Positions 27,098 to 35,365 of a stretch of DNA of 64,000 nt are shown piece after piece. The DNA comes from an uncultured Sphingobacteriales bacterium (GTDB lineage Bacteria; Bacteroidota; Bacteroidia; Chitinophagales; Chitinophagaceae), in contig CALMQS010000015.1 in assembly GCA_937871285.1 (NCBI GenBank), positions 55,565-119,564 of the forward strand, in the 5' to 3' direction. Both the position numbers and the translations under genes were made by a program. Position 1 is the first letter of the stretch, and each line of letters starts with the position of its first letter. The notes below the pieces were generated by a model. The model saw nothing but the letters and a program-made list of their open reading frames with translations, searched no databases and was not told where the DNA came from.

Positions 27098-28495
27098 ATG
27101 AGTCGAAATATGGAAGAAGTAAACAAAACTGGTAATTCCAGGAGAAATTTCATTAAACAAACTGCTATTGCAGGCGCCGGTATTACTATTGGCGGTATGG
27201 GTTTTAGTTCAAAATCGTATGCTTCAATCCGTGGAGCAAACGACCGGATAATGCTGGCGGTAGTGGGCGTTCGCGGCCAGGGTCAGACACATATAAAAAA
27301 CTGGATGGAATTAAACACCCTCAAGAACATCAGGGTGAAAACGCTTTGCGATGTAGACGAACACAGTTTTGACCAGGCAGCGAAGATTGTAGTTGATAAA
27401 GGCGGCGAAAAACCAGCTAACGAAATAGAAATGCGTAAAGTGTTTGATGATAAAAACATTGACGCGGTGTCGTTCGCTACTCCCAATCACTGGCATGCAC
27501 TGGGCACTATATGGGCCTGCCAGCAGGGAAAACATGTATATGTAGAAAAGCCCGCATCGCATAATGTTTGGGAGGGGCGTAAGATGATTGAAGCGGCGCG
27601 TAAATATAAGCGGCGTGTGCAGGTAGGTTTTCAAAACCGCTCATTTGTTAACGTTAGAGAGGCCATAAAGTTTTTACATGATGGCGGAATAGGCGATGTG
27701 TTTCTGGCGAGGGGACTTTGTATCAATCCACGCGAACCGTTTGGTATTGCTGAAGATGGCACTCCGCCACCAAATCTTCACTACGATCGTTGGTTGGGCC
27801 CTATATCATACAGGCCTTACAACGAAAGAAAGGTTCACTACAACTGGCATTGGTTTTGGGATACCGGCAATGGCGATACGGGCAATCAGGGTCCTCATCA
27901 ATTCGATATAGCCCGTTGGGGATTGAATAAAAATGAACACCCGGTATCGGTGTATTCAACCGGCGGCGTATATGGGTTTAATCCCCGAGAGTGCGCACAG
28001 GAAACTCCTACGTTTCAATCTTCTCTATTTAAATACCATGATGGTAAAATGCTGGAATTCGAAACAAGAGGCGGTTACTCTAATTCCGAATCGGGCATTG
28101 ATATAAGGATCGGAAATATTTTTTACGGTACTGAGGGTCACCTGGAGTTGGAGAGAACAAACTGGCGGGCGTTTCGTAAAAGAGAGAAAGAGCCATTTGC
28201 GGGCTCGAAAGTGCTGGTCGCCAAAACAGTCGATCCACGCGTGCCTCCCGGCGGAGCGGAGCACTATGCCAACTTTATAGATGCAATACGGGCCGGCAAC
28301 GATGATGTACTGAATTGTGATATTAATACAGGTTTTTATTCTACGGCGCTGCCCTTGATGGCCAACATTTCGTACAGGCTTAAACGTGAGTTGAAGTTGG
28401 TTGGCGAAAGAGAGAAGTTTCAGAACGACAAAGAAGCTAACGCGATGCTCACACGCAAGTATCGCCCTCCTTATATTATTTCTGACCAGGTTTAA
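27098..28495 (+). CDS. Tat-exported Gfo/Idh/MocA-family oxidoreductase
   Basis: 465 residues. A twin-arginine signal (SRRNFIKQTAIAGAG...GGMGFSSKSYA) precedes the Rossmann motif LAVVGVRGQGQTH. The catalytic Lys motif reads YVEKPASHN. The C-terminal half has DRWLGPISYRPYN and HYNWHWFWDTGNGDTGNQGPHQFDIARWG, typical of periplasmic Gfo/Idh proteins with a long C-terminal domain. Folded cofactor-loaded proteins use Tat, so NAD(P) bound in the cytoplasm is likely carried out with it. GH109 glycosidases share this layout but I do not see their specific active-site sequences, so I keep the oxidoreductase name. Preceded by 24 bases after the cupredoxin protein. Confidence 0.9.
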   Translation: MSRNMEEVNKTGNSRRNFIKQTAIAGAGITIGGMGFSSKSYASIRGANDRIMLAVVGVRGQGQTHIKNWMELNTLKNIRVKTLCDVDEHSFDQAAKIVVDKGGEKPANEIEMRKVFDDKNIDAVSFATPNHWHALGTIWACQQGKHVYVEKPASHNVWEGRKMIEAARKYKRRVQVGFQNRSFVNVREAIKFLHDGGIGDVFLARGLCINPREPFGIAEDGTPPPNLHYDRWLGPISYRPYNERKVHYNWHWFWDTGNGDTGNQGPHQFDIARWGLNKNEHPVSVYSTGGVYGFNPRECAQETPTFQSSLFKYHDGKMLEFETRGGYSNSESGIDIRIGNIFYGTEGHLELERTNWRAFRKREKEPFAGSKVLVAKTVDPRVPPGGAEHYANFIDAIRAGNDDVLNCDINTGFYSTALPLMANISYRLKRELKLVGEREKFQNDKEANAMLTRKYRPPYIISDQV

Positions 28496-28578
28496 GCGGG
28501 TAACTTTTTTTCAATAGAAACTCGCCACACTAACAGGTCTAATCAAAATAATTATTTAACGATTAAAACAACTTTCAT

Positions 28579-30111
28579 ATGAGCAATGCAAAAGCCGTTG
28601 ACGCTAAATCCAACCTGGCGGAACGCCCAGAATTCAAGAAATTTTATGACCATTATATAGGAGGTAAATGGGTAGCACCGCACAGCGGTGAATACTTCGA
28701 CAATATTTCTCCAATAGATGGAAAAGCGTTTACCAAAGCTGCGAGAGGAAATGCAGAAGACATTGAAAAGGCAATTTCTGCCGCTCATCAGGCATTTGCT
28801 TCCTGGGGTAAATCCGCAGCAGCTTATCGCAGCAATCTAATGCTTAAAATAGCCCAGGTTATCGAAGACAACCTGGAACTGCTGGCGAGGATTGAAACGA
28901 TTGATAACGGCAAAGCCATTCGTGAAACACGTGCGGCTGATTTGCCGCTGGTGATAGATCACTTCAGGTATTTTGCCGGTGTGTTGCGTAGCGAAGAAGG
29001 CACTATTTCAGAACACGATCTATCTACAGTTAGCATTAATCTGCATGAGCCAATAGGTGTTGTTGGACAAATCATTCCATGGAATTTTCCATTGCTGATG
29101 GCAACCTGGAAAATTGCTCCTGCTTTAGCGGCAGGCTGCTGTGTTGTTGTAAAACCGGCAGAACAAACGCCTACGAGTATCATGTGCCTTATGGAACTAA
29201 TAGGGGAAATTTTACCTGCGGGAGTGATCAATGTGGTTACAGGTTTCGGACCTGAAGCAGGTAAACCATTGGCACAGTCGCCACGCATTCAAAAAGTAGC
29301 TTTTACGGGAGAAACAACAACGGGCCGCCTGATTATGCAGTATGCGTCTGAAAATTTAATTCCGGTTACGATGGAGCTTGGTGGCAAAAGTCCGAATATA
29401 TTCTTCGAATCTGTTGCGGATGCCGATGATGAATTTTTTGACAAGGCTGTAGAAGGAGCCGTGATGTTTGCATTAAATCAGGGTGAGATATGTACTTGTC
29501 CCAGTAGAATTCTTGTTCATGAAAAGATATATGAAAAATTTATTTCGAAGGTAGTACAGCGTACGAAAGCAATTAAACTGGGCAACCCGCTGGATGGAAC
29601 CGTGATGATGGGAGCGCAGGCATCAGAAGATCAATATAATAAAATTCTCAGCTACCTCCAGATCGGAAAACAGGAAGGAGCAGATGTGCTGACGGGCGGT
29701 GATGCATTTCATCAGAACGATGGACTGGAACATGGATATTATGTTACGCCCACCATATTCAGGGGCAATAATAAAATGAGAATATTCCAGGAAGAAATAT
29801 TTGGACCGGTGGTATGTGTAACTACTTTTAAAACAACTGAAGAAGCGATACAGATTGCGAATGATACACTATACGGATTAGGCGCGGGTGTATGGACAAG
29901 GGATGCGCACGAATTATACCAGGTGCCGCGTGCAATTCAGGCGGGTCGCGTATGGGTGAATTGTTATCATGCATATCCTGCGCATGCTCCGTTCGGAGGA
30001 TATAAAAAATCGGGATTTGGAAGGGAAACGCATAAGATGATGCTGAATCATTATCGTCAAACAAAAAATATGCTGATCTCTTATAGCAAAGAGAAGCTTG
30101 GATTTTTCTAA
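28579..30111 (+). CDS. NAD(P)-dependent aldehyde dehydrogenase
   Basis: 510 residues, full-length ALDH fold. Motifs: [22 protein letters not shown] for the Rossmann entry, [11 protein letters not shown] with E266 as general base, and [11 protein letters not shown] with C305 as the nucleophile, then [10 protein letters not shown] and the C-terminal [12 protein letters not shown]. Most like the acetaldehyde/short-chain aldehyde dehydrogenases that pair with DUF779 proteins, as here (14-base gap). It would oxidise the aldehyde left by the aldolase or a general toxic aldehyde. The 83-base gap upstream and T-rich leader could hold its own promoter. Confidence 0.93.
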   Translation: MSNAKAVDAKSNLAERPEFKKFYDHYIGGKWVAPHSGEYFDNISPIDGKAFTKAARGNAEDIEKAISAAHQAFASWGKSAAAYRSNLMLKIAQVIEDNLELLARIETIDNGKAIRETRAADLPLVIDHFRYFAGVLRSEEGTISEHDLSTVSINLHEPIGVVGQIIPWNFPLLMATWKIAPALAAGCCVVVKPAEQTPTSIMCLMELIGEILPAGVINVVTGFGPEAGKPLAQSPRIQKVAFTGETTTGRLIMQYASENLIPVTMELGGKSPNIFFESVADADDEFFDKAVEGAVMFALNQGEICTCPSRILVHEKIYEKFISKVVQRTKAIKLGNPLDGTVMMGAQASEDQYNKILSYLQIGKQEGADVLTGGDAFHQNDGLEHGYYVTPTIFRGNNKMRIFQEEIFGPVVCVTTFKTTEEAIQIANDTLYGLGAGVWTRDAHELYQVPRAIQAGRVWVNCYHAYPAHAPFGGYKKSGFGRETHKMMLNHYRQTKNMLISYSKEKLGFF

Positions 30112-30125
30112 ATAAATATATCCGT

Positions 30126-30488
30126 ATGAATATTGATCGCGTGGTTGCTACTGAAAGCGCAATTGAATTAATAAAAACATTAAAGGAAAAACATGGTCCT
30201 TTAATGTTTCACCAGAGCGGTGGATGTTGCGATGGATCTCAGCCAATGTGCTTTCAGGCAGATGATTTTAAAACTGGTAATAGTGACGTGTGTTTAGGTG
30301 AAATTGCGGGTTGCCATTTTTATATCGGTCGCGATCAATTTGAATATTGGAAACACACGCAACTAATTATTGATGTAACACGCGGCAGGGGCAGTAGTTT
30401 TTCACTGGAGATACCATTGGGTGTAAGATTTTTGTCGAGGTCGAGGATATTTACGGAAGAGGAGTTGAAAAGCCTGGAGAATATTTAA
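30126..30488 (+). CDS. DUF779-family protein (aldehyde dehydrogenase partner)
   Basis: 120 residues. Sequence LMFHQSGGCCDGSQPMC has the conserved Cys cluster of DUF779, and the gene directly follows an aldehyde dehydrogenase, the context in which this family is nearly always found. The three nearby Cys could bind metal or form a redox centre; the molecular role is not established. No signal peptide. 60 bases precede the DUF1080 gene. Confidence 0.85.
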   Translation: MNIDRVVATESAIELIKTLKEKHGPLMFHQSGGCCDGSQPMCFQADDFKTGNSDVCLGEIAGCHFYIGRDQFEYWKHTQLIIDVTRGRGSSFSLEIPLGVRFLSRSRIFTEEELKSLENI

Positions 30489-30548
30489 ATAAAGCTATTG
30501 CCCCTGTATATTGTTCCTGTGCGGCTATAAAGAACATAAACTGTAGTT

Positions 30549-31916
30549 ATGGAGAAAAGGACTTGTTTATTCATCTGTTTAATATTTGCGGTATGCTCGT
30601 TGCAGGCACAAAAGGGCGAGTGGACCAGCCTGTTTACCGGGAGAGATTTATCCGGTTGGAAACAATTGGGTGGAAAGGCAAAATATCATGTTGAGAACAA
30701 CAGGATCATAGGCACTACCGTATTTGGAACCCCAAACAGTTTTATTGTTACAGAAAAGGAATACAGCGATTTTATATTAGAACTGGAAGTAAAACTCCCG
30801 GATAGTTCCACCAATTCAGGCATTCAGTTTAGAAGTCATTACGACGCCGCAGGGAATGACGGAAAGGGCAAGGTTTTCGGATATCAGTTTGAACTCGATG
30901 GAACTTCCCGTGGGTGGACCGGAGGAATATATGATGAATCGAGGAGGGGGTGGTTGTATCCGATCGATTTGAACAGTAAGGCAAAAAAGGCTTTCAGGCA
31001 AGGTGAATTCAACCATGTTAGGATTGAAGGGATCGGGAAAACCATCAAAACCTGGATCAACAATGTTCCTGCCAGCTTTTTGATTGATGAGACTGATGCT
31101 TCTGGCTTCATCGCATTGCAGGTTCATCGAATTGCGAACACAACGGAGGCAGGAAAAAAAGTAGAATGGAAGAATATAAGGATCAAAACTACTAACCTTA
31201 AGCCCTCCCGTTTCCCTGCCAACATTTATGTAGTAGGCACTTCAAATAATAAGTTAACCGATGAAGAAAGAAAAAATGGATGGGAGATGTTATTTGATGG
31301 TAAAACATCCAACGGATGGAGAGGTGCCAAATGGAAAGGGTTTCCTGACAAAGGTTGGAAAATTGAAGATGGTGCAATTACTGCTCTTTCTTCCAAAGGA
31401 AAAGAATCAGCCAATGGGGGAGATATTGTAACCACTGATTTGTATAGTGCGTTTGACCTTTCGTTTGATTTTAAAATATCTACAGGTGGCAATAGCGGGG
31501 TAAAATATTTTGTCACATTATCAGAAATAACTTCCGGTTCTGCTATCGGTCTTGAATACCAGATACTCGACAATGAAAATCATCCCGATGCTAAAGAAGG
31601 AATTGGAGGTAACAGAACTTTATCATCGTTATATGACCTTATAGCTGCAAAAGTTGATGATGAGTTTAGTCATTTTCCCGGGAAATGGAACACAGGTAGA
31701 ATTGTGGTATACCCGGATAATCATGTTGAACATTATCTGAACGGCGTAAAAGTGTTAGAATACGACCGGGGATCACAACATTACCACGGCCTGGTAGCTA
31801 AAAGCAAGTACCATAACTGGAAAGATTTTGGAGAAGCAAAAGAAGGAAGAATTCTGTTGCAGGATCATGGCGATGAAGCGAGTTACCGCAATATCAAGAT
31901 AAGAAGGTTAAGATAG
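30549..31916 (+). CDS. Two-domain DUF1080 (3-keto-disaccharide hydrolase family) exported protein
   Basis: 455 residues with a signal peptide (MEKRTCLFICLIFAVCSLQAQ). Two concanavalin-like DUF1080 domains in tandem: about 22-215 (start GEWTSLFTGRDLSGWKQLGG) and about 240-455 (start NGWEMLFDGKTSNGWRG). Members of the family hydrolyse glycosides whose glycone has been oxidised to the 3-keto form; they are commonly next to Gfo/Idh oxidoreductases, as here. The second domain keeps the classical WKIEDGAI and GGNSGVKYFV sequence, while the first has NNRIIGTTVFG and TNSGIQFRSHY. Last gene of the co-directional run. The Cys in SVCSLQ-like context is not a clear lipobox. Confidence 0.87.
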   Translation: MEKRTCLFICLIFAVCSLQAQKGEWTSLFTGRDLSGWKQLGGKAKYHVENNRIIGTTVFGTPNSFIVTEKEYSDFILELEVKLPDSSTNSGIQFRSHYDAAGNDGKGKVFGYQFELDGTSRGWTGGIYDESRRGWLYPIDLNSKAKKAFRQGEFNHVRIEGIGKTIKTWINNVPASFLIDETDASGFIALQVHRIANTTEAGKKVEWKNIRIKTTNLKPSRFPANIYVVGTSNNKLTDEERKNGWEMLFDGKTSNGWRGAKWKGFPDKGWKIEDGAITALSSKGKESANGGDIVTTDLYSAFDLSFDFKISTGGNSGVKYFVTLSEITSGSAIGLEYQILDNENHPDAKEGIGGNRTLSSLYDLIAAKVDDEFSHFPGKWNTGRIVVYPDNHVEHYLNGVKVLEYDRGSQHYHGLVAKSKYHNWKDFGEAKEGRILLQDHGDEASYRNIKIRRLR

Positions 31917-32023
31917 TTTTTTTTACAGTAAATGGGTAAAAGACGGCTGGCATCTGCCTGCCTTTTTGATTTGATATCCGATAAATCTTTTCTTATGGTT
32001 CGCGCCTTGAAGATAACAAGAGA

Positions 32024-32552
32024 ATGCTATTGGGTGACGAATCCCTTCATTATGTACAAAGCAACACTAACAAACAATTTATTGTCAATTACCGCATGCA
32101 TCAGAGTACTCCATTTAGCAACACACTGCAATCGCATATTAACAACAAAATAAAAAGTCTGGGCATCAACCCTTTTCGTATCACGGCAGAGGCAGATTAT
32201 GATTGCGAAGGAAATTATTGATGATCGAAAACAAGGCGCATCATCGCTGGAATTAAAATATGCTATTTCGATCCAGGATGGATATGCGTATATGCGAAGC
32301 CGCATTACCATTTTTTATCATCACAGTACAGGGCAGCCAACGTTGTACATCAGGAAGGGCAGTCGCCATTTCACACCGGACTTTCCGATCCGTCACAAGC
32401 AAACGGCAGAAGCTTTTCTGGTCGAGATAAATCCACGTACAGCACAGAACGACCCCCAACTGATCCCCCAGTTGGGAAGTCGCAGAAAAGTACATTCACT
32501 GGAAGAAATATGGCTGAAATTTCAAGTTGTGTCCATGATAAGTTTACTCTGA
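32024..32552 (+). pseudogene. IS1182/IS4-like transposase remnant, frameshifted
   Basis: Reading across frames gives pieces that follow the C-terminal half of an IS1182-type DDE transposase: SLHYVQSNTNKQFIVNYRMHQ (32036-32098) like YNVQIATENQFITNY, then ITAEADYDCEGNY (32183-32221) like the ADAGYGSEENY box with the second catalytic Asp, then after a frame change a His/Lys-rich tail with FLVEINPRT and RRKVHSLEEIW (32400-32520). Stops break the frame at 32221. No full gene, no inverted repeats seen. It marks the left border of the mobilisation module. Confidence 0.5.
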
Positions 32553-32559
32553 ATTGCTA

Positions 32560-33049
32560 CAAATTAAGCCCATGTCCTTCATTAAGATTTGGTTGGCACA
32601 ACAGGACAAGCGCTACAACCGTAGTGCACCCACTTTTTTTGCGAAAGTTCCCGGGATTGTGACGTCCGTTTCGTGATGTTGGGCGAGCGTTCCGCCAGGT
32701 GCACTTGAATCTGATTTCTTTAATGCTTTGATCTGACCGGCTGTTGTTTTTCACGGTATCGGTTGTTGCGTCGCACATGTTATCGTTCTGTCCACTGGTT
32801 CTCCTTTTTGGAATAATGACAGGAAATGCCATGCATTGTTTGCAGGAAAACGGGGCAAAAAGCAAGCGAAGTTAGCGACTCCCTGGCTCAACCAAATCGT
32901 TCGGCATAAACGGTTTCCCCCTAAAGGAACCCCCAATTATTCCGCTTGCGATTTGGTGTCCAGCCACCGCACTGCCGCTTCTTTGCCTGCTTTCTTTTTT
33001 TCCGTTTTTTCTTTTACAAACTTTTTTTTCATCATTAAAATCAAAGATT
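32560..33049 (+). other. Leader region of ssb, no gene seen, contains motif shared with radC leader
   Basis: About 490 bases without a supportable gene; short ORFs here lack family signals. It contains TTCGGCATAAAC (32900-32911), TTATTCCG (32937-32944) and ATCATTAAAAT (33031-33041) immediately before the ssb start; the same three motifs in the same order, the last at the same 8-base distance from the ATG, occur upstream of the RadC-like gene at 35366. Probably a promoter/operator leader of the mobile element. Confidence 0.5.
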
Positions 33050-33433
33050 ATGGAACTCACAGGCAGATTAACAACAGACGCAAAGGTCAGCACCTTAAAA
33101 GACGAAAGGAAAGTAGTGAACTTTTCCATTGTCATCAATGACCGCTACAAACCAAAGGGTGGCGAAGTAAAGGAAATCACAACCTTTATCAACTGCGCTT
33201 ATTGGGCGAACGCCGGTATTGCACCCTATTTAACCAAAGGAACATTAGTAGAACTCTATGGACGCATAGGGGTAAATGCATGGACAAACACCGAAGGGGA
33301 GCCAAAAGCAGCCCTCAATTTTCATGTAGGCAACATCAAGTTGCATGGCGGCAGAAAAACGAATGAGCAGGCAACCCAAAATACCGCAGCAGACGGGCCG
33401 GCAGAAGCCGCAGCGGATTACCTCCCATTTTAA
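33050..33433 (+). CDS. ssb: Single-stranded DNA-binding protein of the mobile element
   Basis: 127 residues, one OB fold (MELTGRLTTDAKVSTLKDERKV, then VNFSIVIND, TTFINCAYW, GTLVELYGRIG). A short linker ends in ADYLPF, an acidic-hydrophobic tip of the type that SSB uses to bind partner proteins. It protects ssDNA made during conjugal transfer or replication of the element. It is the first gene of the element backbone and has a long leader that resembles that of the RadC-like gene. Smaller and more divergent than the chromosomal SSB. Confidence 0.88.
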   Translation: MELTGRLTTDAKVSTLKDERKVVNFSIVINDRYKPKGGEVKEITTFINCAYWANAGIAPYLTKGTLVELYGRIGVNAWTNTEGEPKAALNFHVGNIKLHGGRKTNEQATQNTAADGPAEAAADYLPF

Positions 33434-33466
33434 AACAACAATTTTTCAATTCAAAAAAGACGAGCT

Positions 33467-34513
33467 ATGGCACACAATCTGAATTTTAACGAACAGACAG
33501 GACAATACAGTTTCTTTTCCGTGAAGGAAAAAGCATGGCACGGGTTGGGCCAAATTGTAAAGGACTACCCCACCAGCGCAGAAGCATTGAAGTTTGCCGG
33601 GTTGGATTATGAAGTAACCAAAGAGGATATTTATACTACTTCTTATAATTCGGACGGGCAGGCGATGGATTTTAATAAGAGAGTGAAAACCCATTTCGCC
33701 ACAATGCGCCCGGATACAGGCGATGTATTGGGCATAGTAGGTAAAGATTATGAGATTGTACAGAACAGAGACGCTTTCAGTTTCTTTGATGCAATCGTAG
33801 GAGGCGACGGCATCCAATATGAAACCGCCGGTGCATTGGGCAAGGGCGAACGCATTTTTATTACCGCCAAATTACCGGGTTATATTAAAGTGGGTAGCGA
33901 TGATTTAATTGAAAAATATCTTTTTCTCACCACTTCCCACGACGGCTTTGGAAGTATAACCGCAGCATTTACCCCTACGCGCATTGTGTGTAACAACACC
34001 CTCAACGTGGCTTTGCGCAATTGCAGCAACCGCATTAAAATCCGCCATACTGCAGGGGCTAAGGAAAGATTGGAAACCGCCCACAAAATTATGGGGATAT
34101 CTAGTAAACTTACTGAACAGATGGAGCAGATTTTTAACCAGTGGTCAAAGGTACGGGTAACCGATCCGGACCTAAAAAAGCTGATTCAACTGGCGATGGT
34201 ACCCAACCGGGAAGTATTGCACGATATTCAAGACGGCAAGGACAATGAGCTTTCCACCTGTTTTAAGAATATTTGCGACAATGCTTTTAACTATGCTCAG
34301 TCTGCACCTTCCCAACAACTGGCGACCACCAGAGGCACTTTGTTTGGTGTGTACAACGCGGTAACAGGATATTTTCAAAACGTACGCAGCTATAAAAGCG
34401 AGGAAATGAAGCTTAAATCCATTATGGAAGGCAATGCAATGATCAGGAATCAAAAAGCATTTGAGCTGTGCACAGACTTCATGCGCAGTGAACTGGTGGG
34501 TATTTATCAATAA
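33467..34513 (+). CDS. DUF932 phage/plasmid-like protein
   Basis: 348 residues. DUF932 family (TIGR03299 plasmid/phage-like protein), found in many conjugative and mobilisable elements; molecular function not established. Sequence features: WHGLGQIVKDYPTSAEALKFAG at the N-terminus, DVLGIVGKDYEIVQNRDAFSFFDAI, and LFLTTSHDGFGSITAAFTPTRIVCNNTL, a family block. 33 bases after ssb; followed by a strong hairpin terminator at 34526. Confidence 0.85.
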   Translation: MAHNLNFNEQTGQYSFFSVKEKAWHGLGQIVKDYPTSAEALKFAGLDYEVTKEDIYTTSYNSDGQAMDFNKRVKTHFATMRPDTGDVLGIVGKDYEIVQNRDAFSFFDAIVGGDGIQYETAGALGKGERIFITAKLPGYIKVGSDDLIEKYLFLTTSHDGFGSITAAFTPTRIVCNNTLNVALRNCSNRIKIRHTAGAKERLETAHKIMGISSKLTEQMEQIFNQWSKVRVTDPDLKKLIQLAMVPNREVLHDIQDGKDNELSTCFKNICDNAFNYAQSAPSQQLATTRGTLFGVYNAVTGYFQNVRSYKSEEMKLKSIMEGNAMIRNQKAFELCTDFMRSELVGIYQ

Positions 34514-34525
34514 CTCAAAACCGGG

Positions 34526-34559
34526 GGCGCAGCCGGGAAAAGCTGCGCCATTTTTTTTA
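34526..34559 (+). terminator. Intrinsic terminator after the DUF932 gene
   Basis: GGCGCAGC (34526-34533) and GCTGCGCC (34542-34549) form an 8-bp GC-rich stem with an 8-base loop, followed by A and eight T. It starts 12 bases past the stop codon of the DUF932 gene, so it ends the ssb-DUF932 transcript. Confidence 0.85.
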
Positions 34560-34843
34560 TGGAAACAATGAATGGCCATATTACAGTCAATCCCCTTGCC
34601 ATTGCAACTTGGCGTAGACTTAAAATTAAATATCCCCATGCTTTGGTATGGGTTAAGGTAAAGGAGCATTATCATACATTTTCCAGAGATGCCATAGCGG
34701 TACACAGCATTGGTAAAGTCGAAATATACCCATGTTTTCAGGAGCACTGGCATTGCGCCATTACTTATGAGCGTATTGAAGCTGTTATGAAAAAAATGAT
34801 AAGGGCAGGTTTTCAGGTAGCCTTGTGCGATGCACTGAAATAA
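34559..34843 (+). CDS. Small protein resembling the MutS domain I (mismatch-recognition) fold
   Basis: 94 residues. The segment KIKYPHALVWVKVKEHYHTFSRDAI lines up with the MutS domain-I start (KYPDxLLLFRVGDFYExFxEDA), and the end IEAVMKKMIRAGFQVALCDAL with MutS YIxKLVxAGYRVAICEQ. The order and spacing fit, although the Phe-x-Glu mismatch-binding motif FYExF is changed to HYHTF. It is a stand-alone domain without the ATPase, as seen in some Bacteroidota mobile elements. DNA-binding role is inferred. Starts on the T-tract of the upstream terminator, so it has its own promoter or reads through. Confidence 0.55.
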   Translation: METMNGHITVNPLAIATWRRLKIKYPHALVWVKVKEHYHTFSRDAIAVHSIGKVEIYPCFQEHWHCAITYERIEAVMKKMIRAGFQVALCDALK

Positions 34844-34854
34844 TACAGGTTTAT

Positions 34855-35073
34855 ATGGAATGGAAAGACTATTTATATGGTTACGATGATGGATACAACC
34901 ATGGCAGATCCGGCGAAGCAAACAGCGGGTGTAACCTGCTGTTTGCTTTAAGCTGGTTGGTTATTACTTTATCAATCTTTTTGATTAAGCTACTTTACCT
35001 GTTGATTAAAGGCGTAATAAAATTATTCATCTATTTGTTGATAGGATGCTTTAAGATAACATGGAGGCGCTAA
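34855..35073 (+). CDS. Small hypothetical membrane protein
   Basis: About 72 residues from ATG 34855 (an in-frame ATG at 34825 would add 10 residues but overlaps the previous gene). N-terminal MEWKDYLYGYDDGYNHGRSG is polar and rich in Tyr/Gly, then two hydrophobic stretches (NLLFALSWLVITLSIFLIKLLYLLIKG and IKLFIYLLIGCFKI) predict two membrane helices. I do not recognise the family. It lies between the MutS-like gene and a strong terminator in the mobilisation module. A perfect hairpin terminator follows directly on the stop. Confidence 0.45.
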   Translation: MEWKDYLYGYDDGYNHGRSGEANSGCNLLFALSWLVITLSIFLIKLLYLLIKGVIKLFIYLLIGCFKITWRR

Positions 35074-35105
35074 AAACGAGGCAAGCTTTGGGCTTGCCTC
35101 GTTTT
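35073..35105. terminator. Perfect 14-bp hairpin, bidirectional terminator
   Basis: AAAACGAGGCAAGC (35073-35086) and its exact complement GCTTGCCTCGTTTT (35092-35105) around a 5-base loop. The A-tract on one side and T-tract on the other allow termination in both directions. Lies right at the stop of the small membrane protein gene. Confidence 0.88.
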
Positions 35106-35365
35106 GAATATTTGTAGAAATAGTTGTTTCAGGGCAAACGTTGCAATAGGAGGGGAGTAAAAATCAAAAAATAATTTAAAAACGCAACCATTAATTCTCT
35201 GCACAAAGGTATCCTTTGGGCTGCTGAAGCGTGGAAAAAGACTTCGGCATAAACACGGGTTCCTCACCCACAAATCCATTCTTTTATTCCGATTCCTTTT
35301 TCACTGAATTGCCCAAAGGATAGGAAGGTTTCATAATTAATTTTTTATCATTAAAATTTTGGGTT
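35106..35365 (+). promoter_or_regulatory. Leader of the RadC-like gene with repeated motifs
   Basis: 260 bases with no gene. Contains TTCGGCATAAAC (35243-35254), TTATTCCG (35284-35291) and ATCATTAAAAT (35347-35357, 8 bases before the ATG), matching the ssb leader. In addition a 12-bp inverted repeat TATCCTTTGGGC (35210-35221) / GCCCAAAGGATA (35311-35322) encloses the first two motifs, so a long-range RNA or cruciform structure could form. Shared regulation of ssb and radC is likely. Confidence 0.55.

Noticed and set aside
27098..28495. GH109 alpha-N-acetylgalactosaminidase
   Set aside because: Tat signal and Gfo/Idh fold fit, and the locus would make sense of it, but the C-terminal sequences match ordinary exported Gfo/Idh proteins rather than GH109.
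32557..32936. Minus-strand ORFs in the ssb leader
   Set aside because: Low-complexity composition, no family motif, and the region has conserved leader motifs instead.
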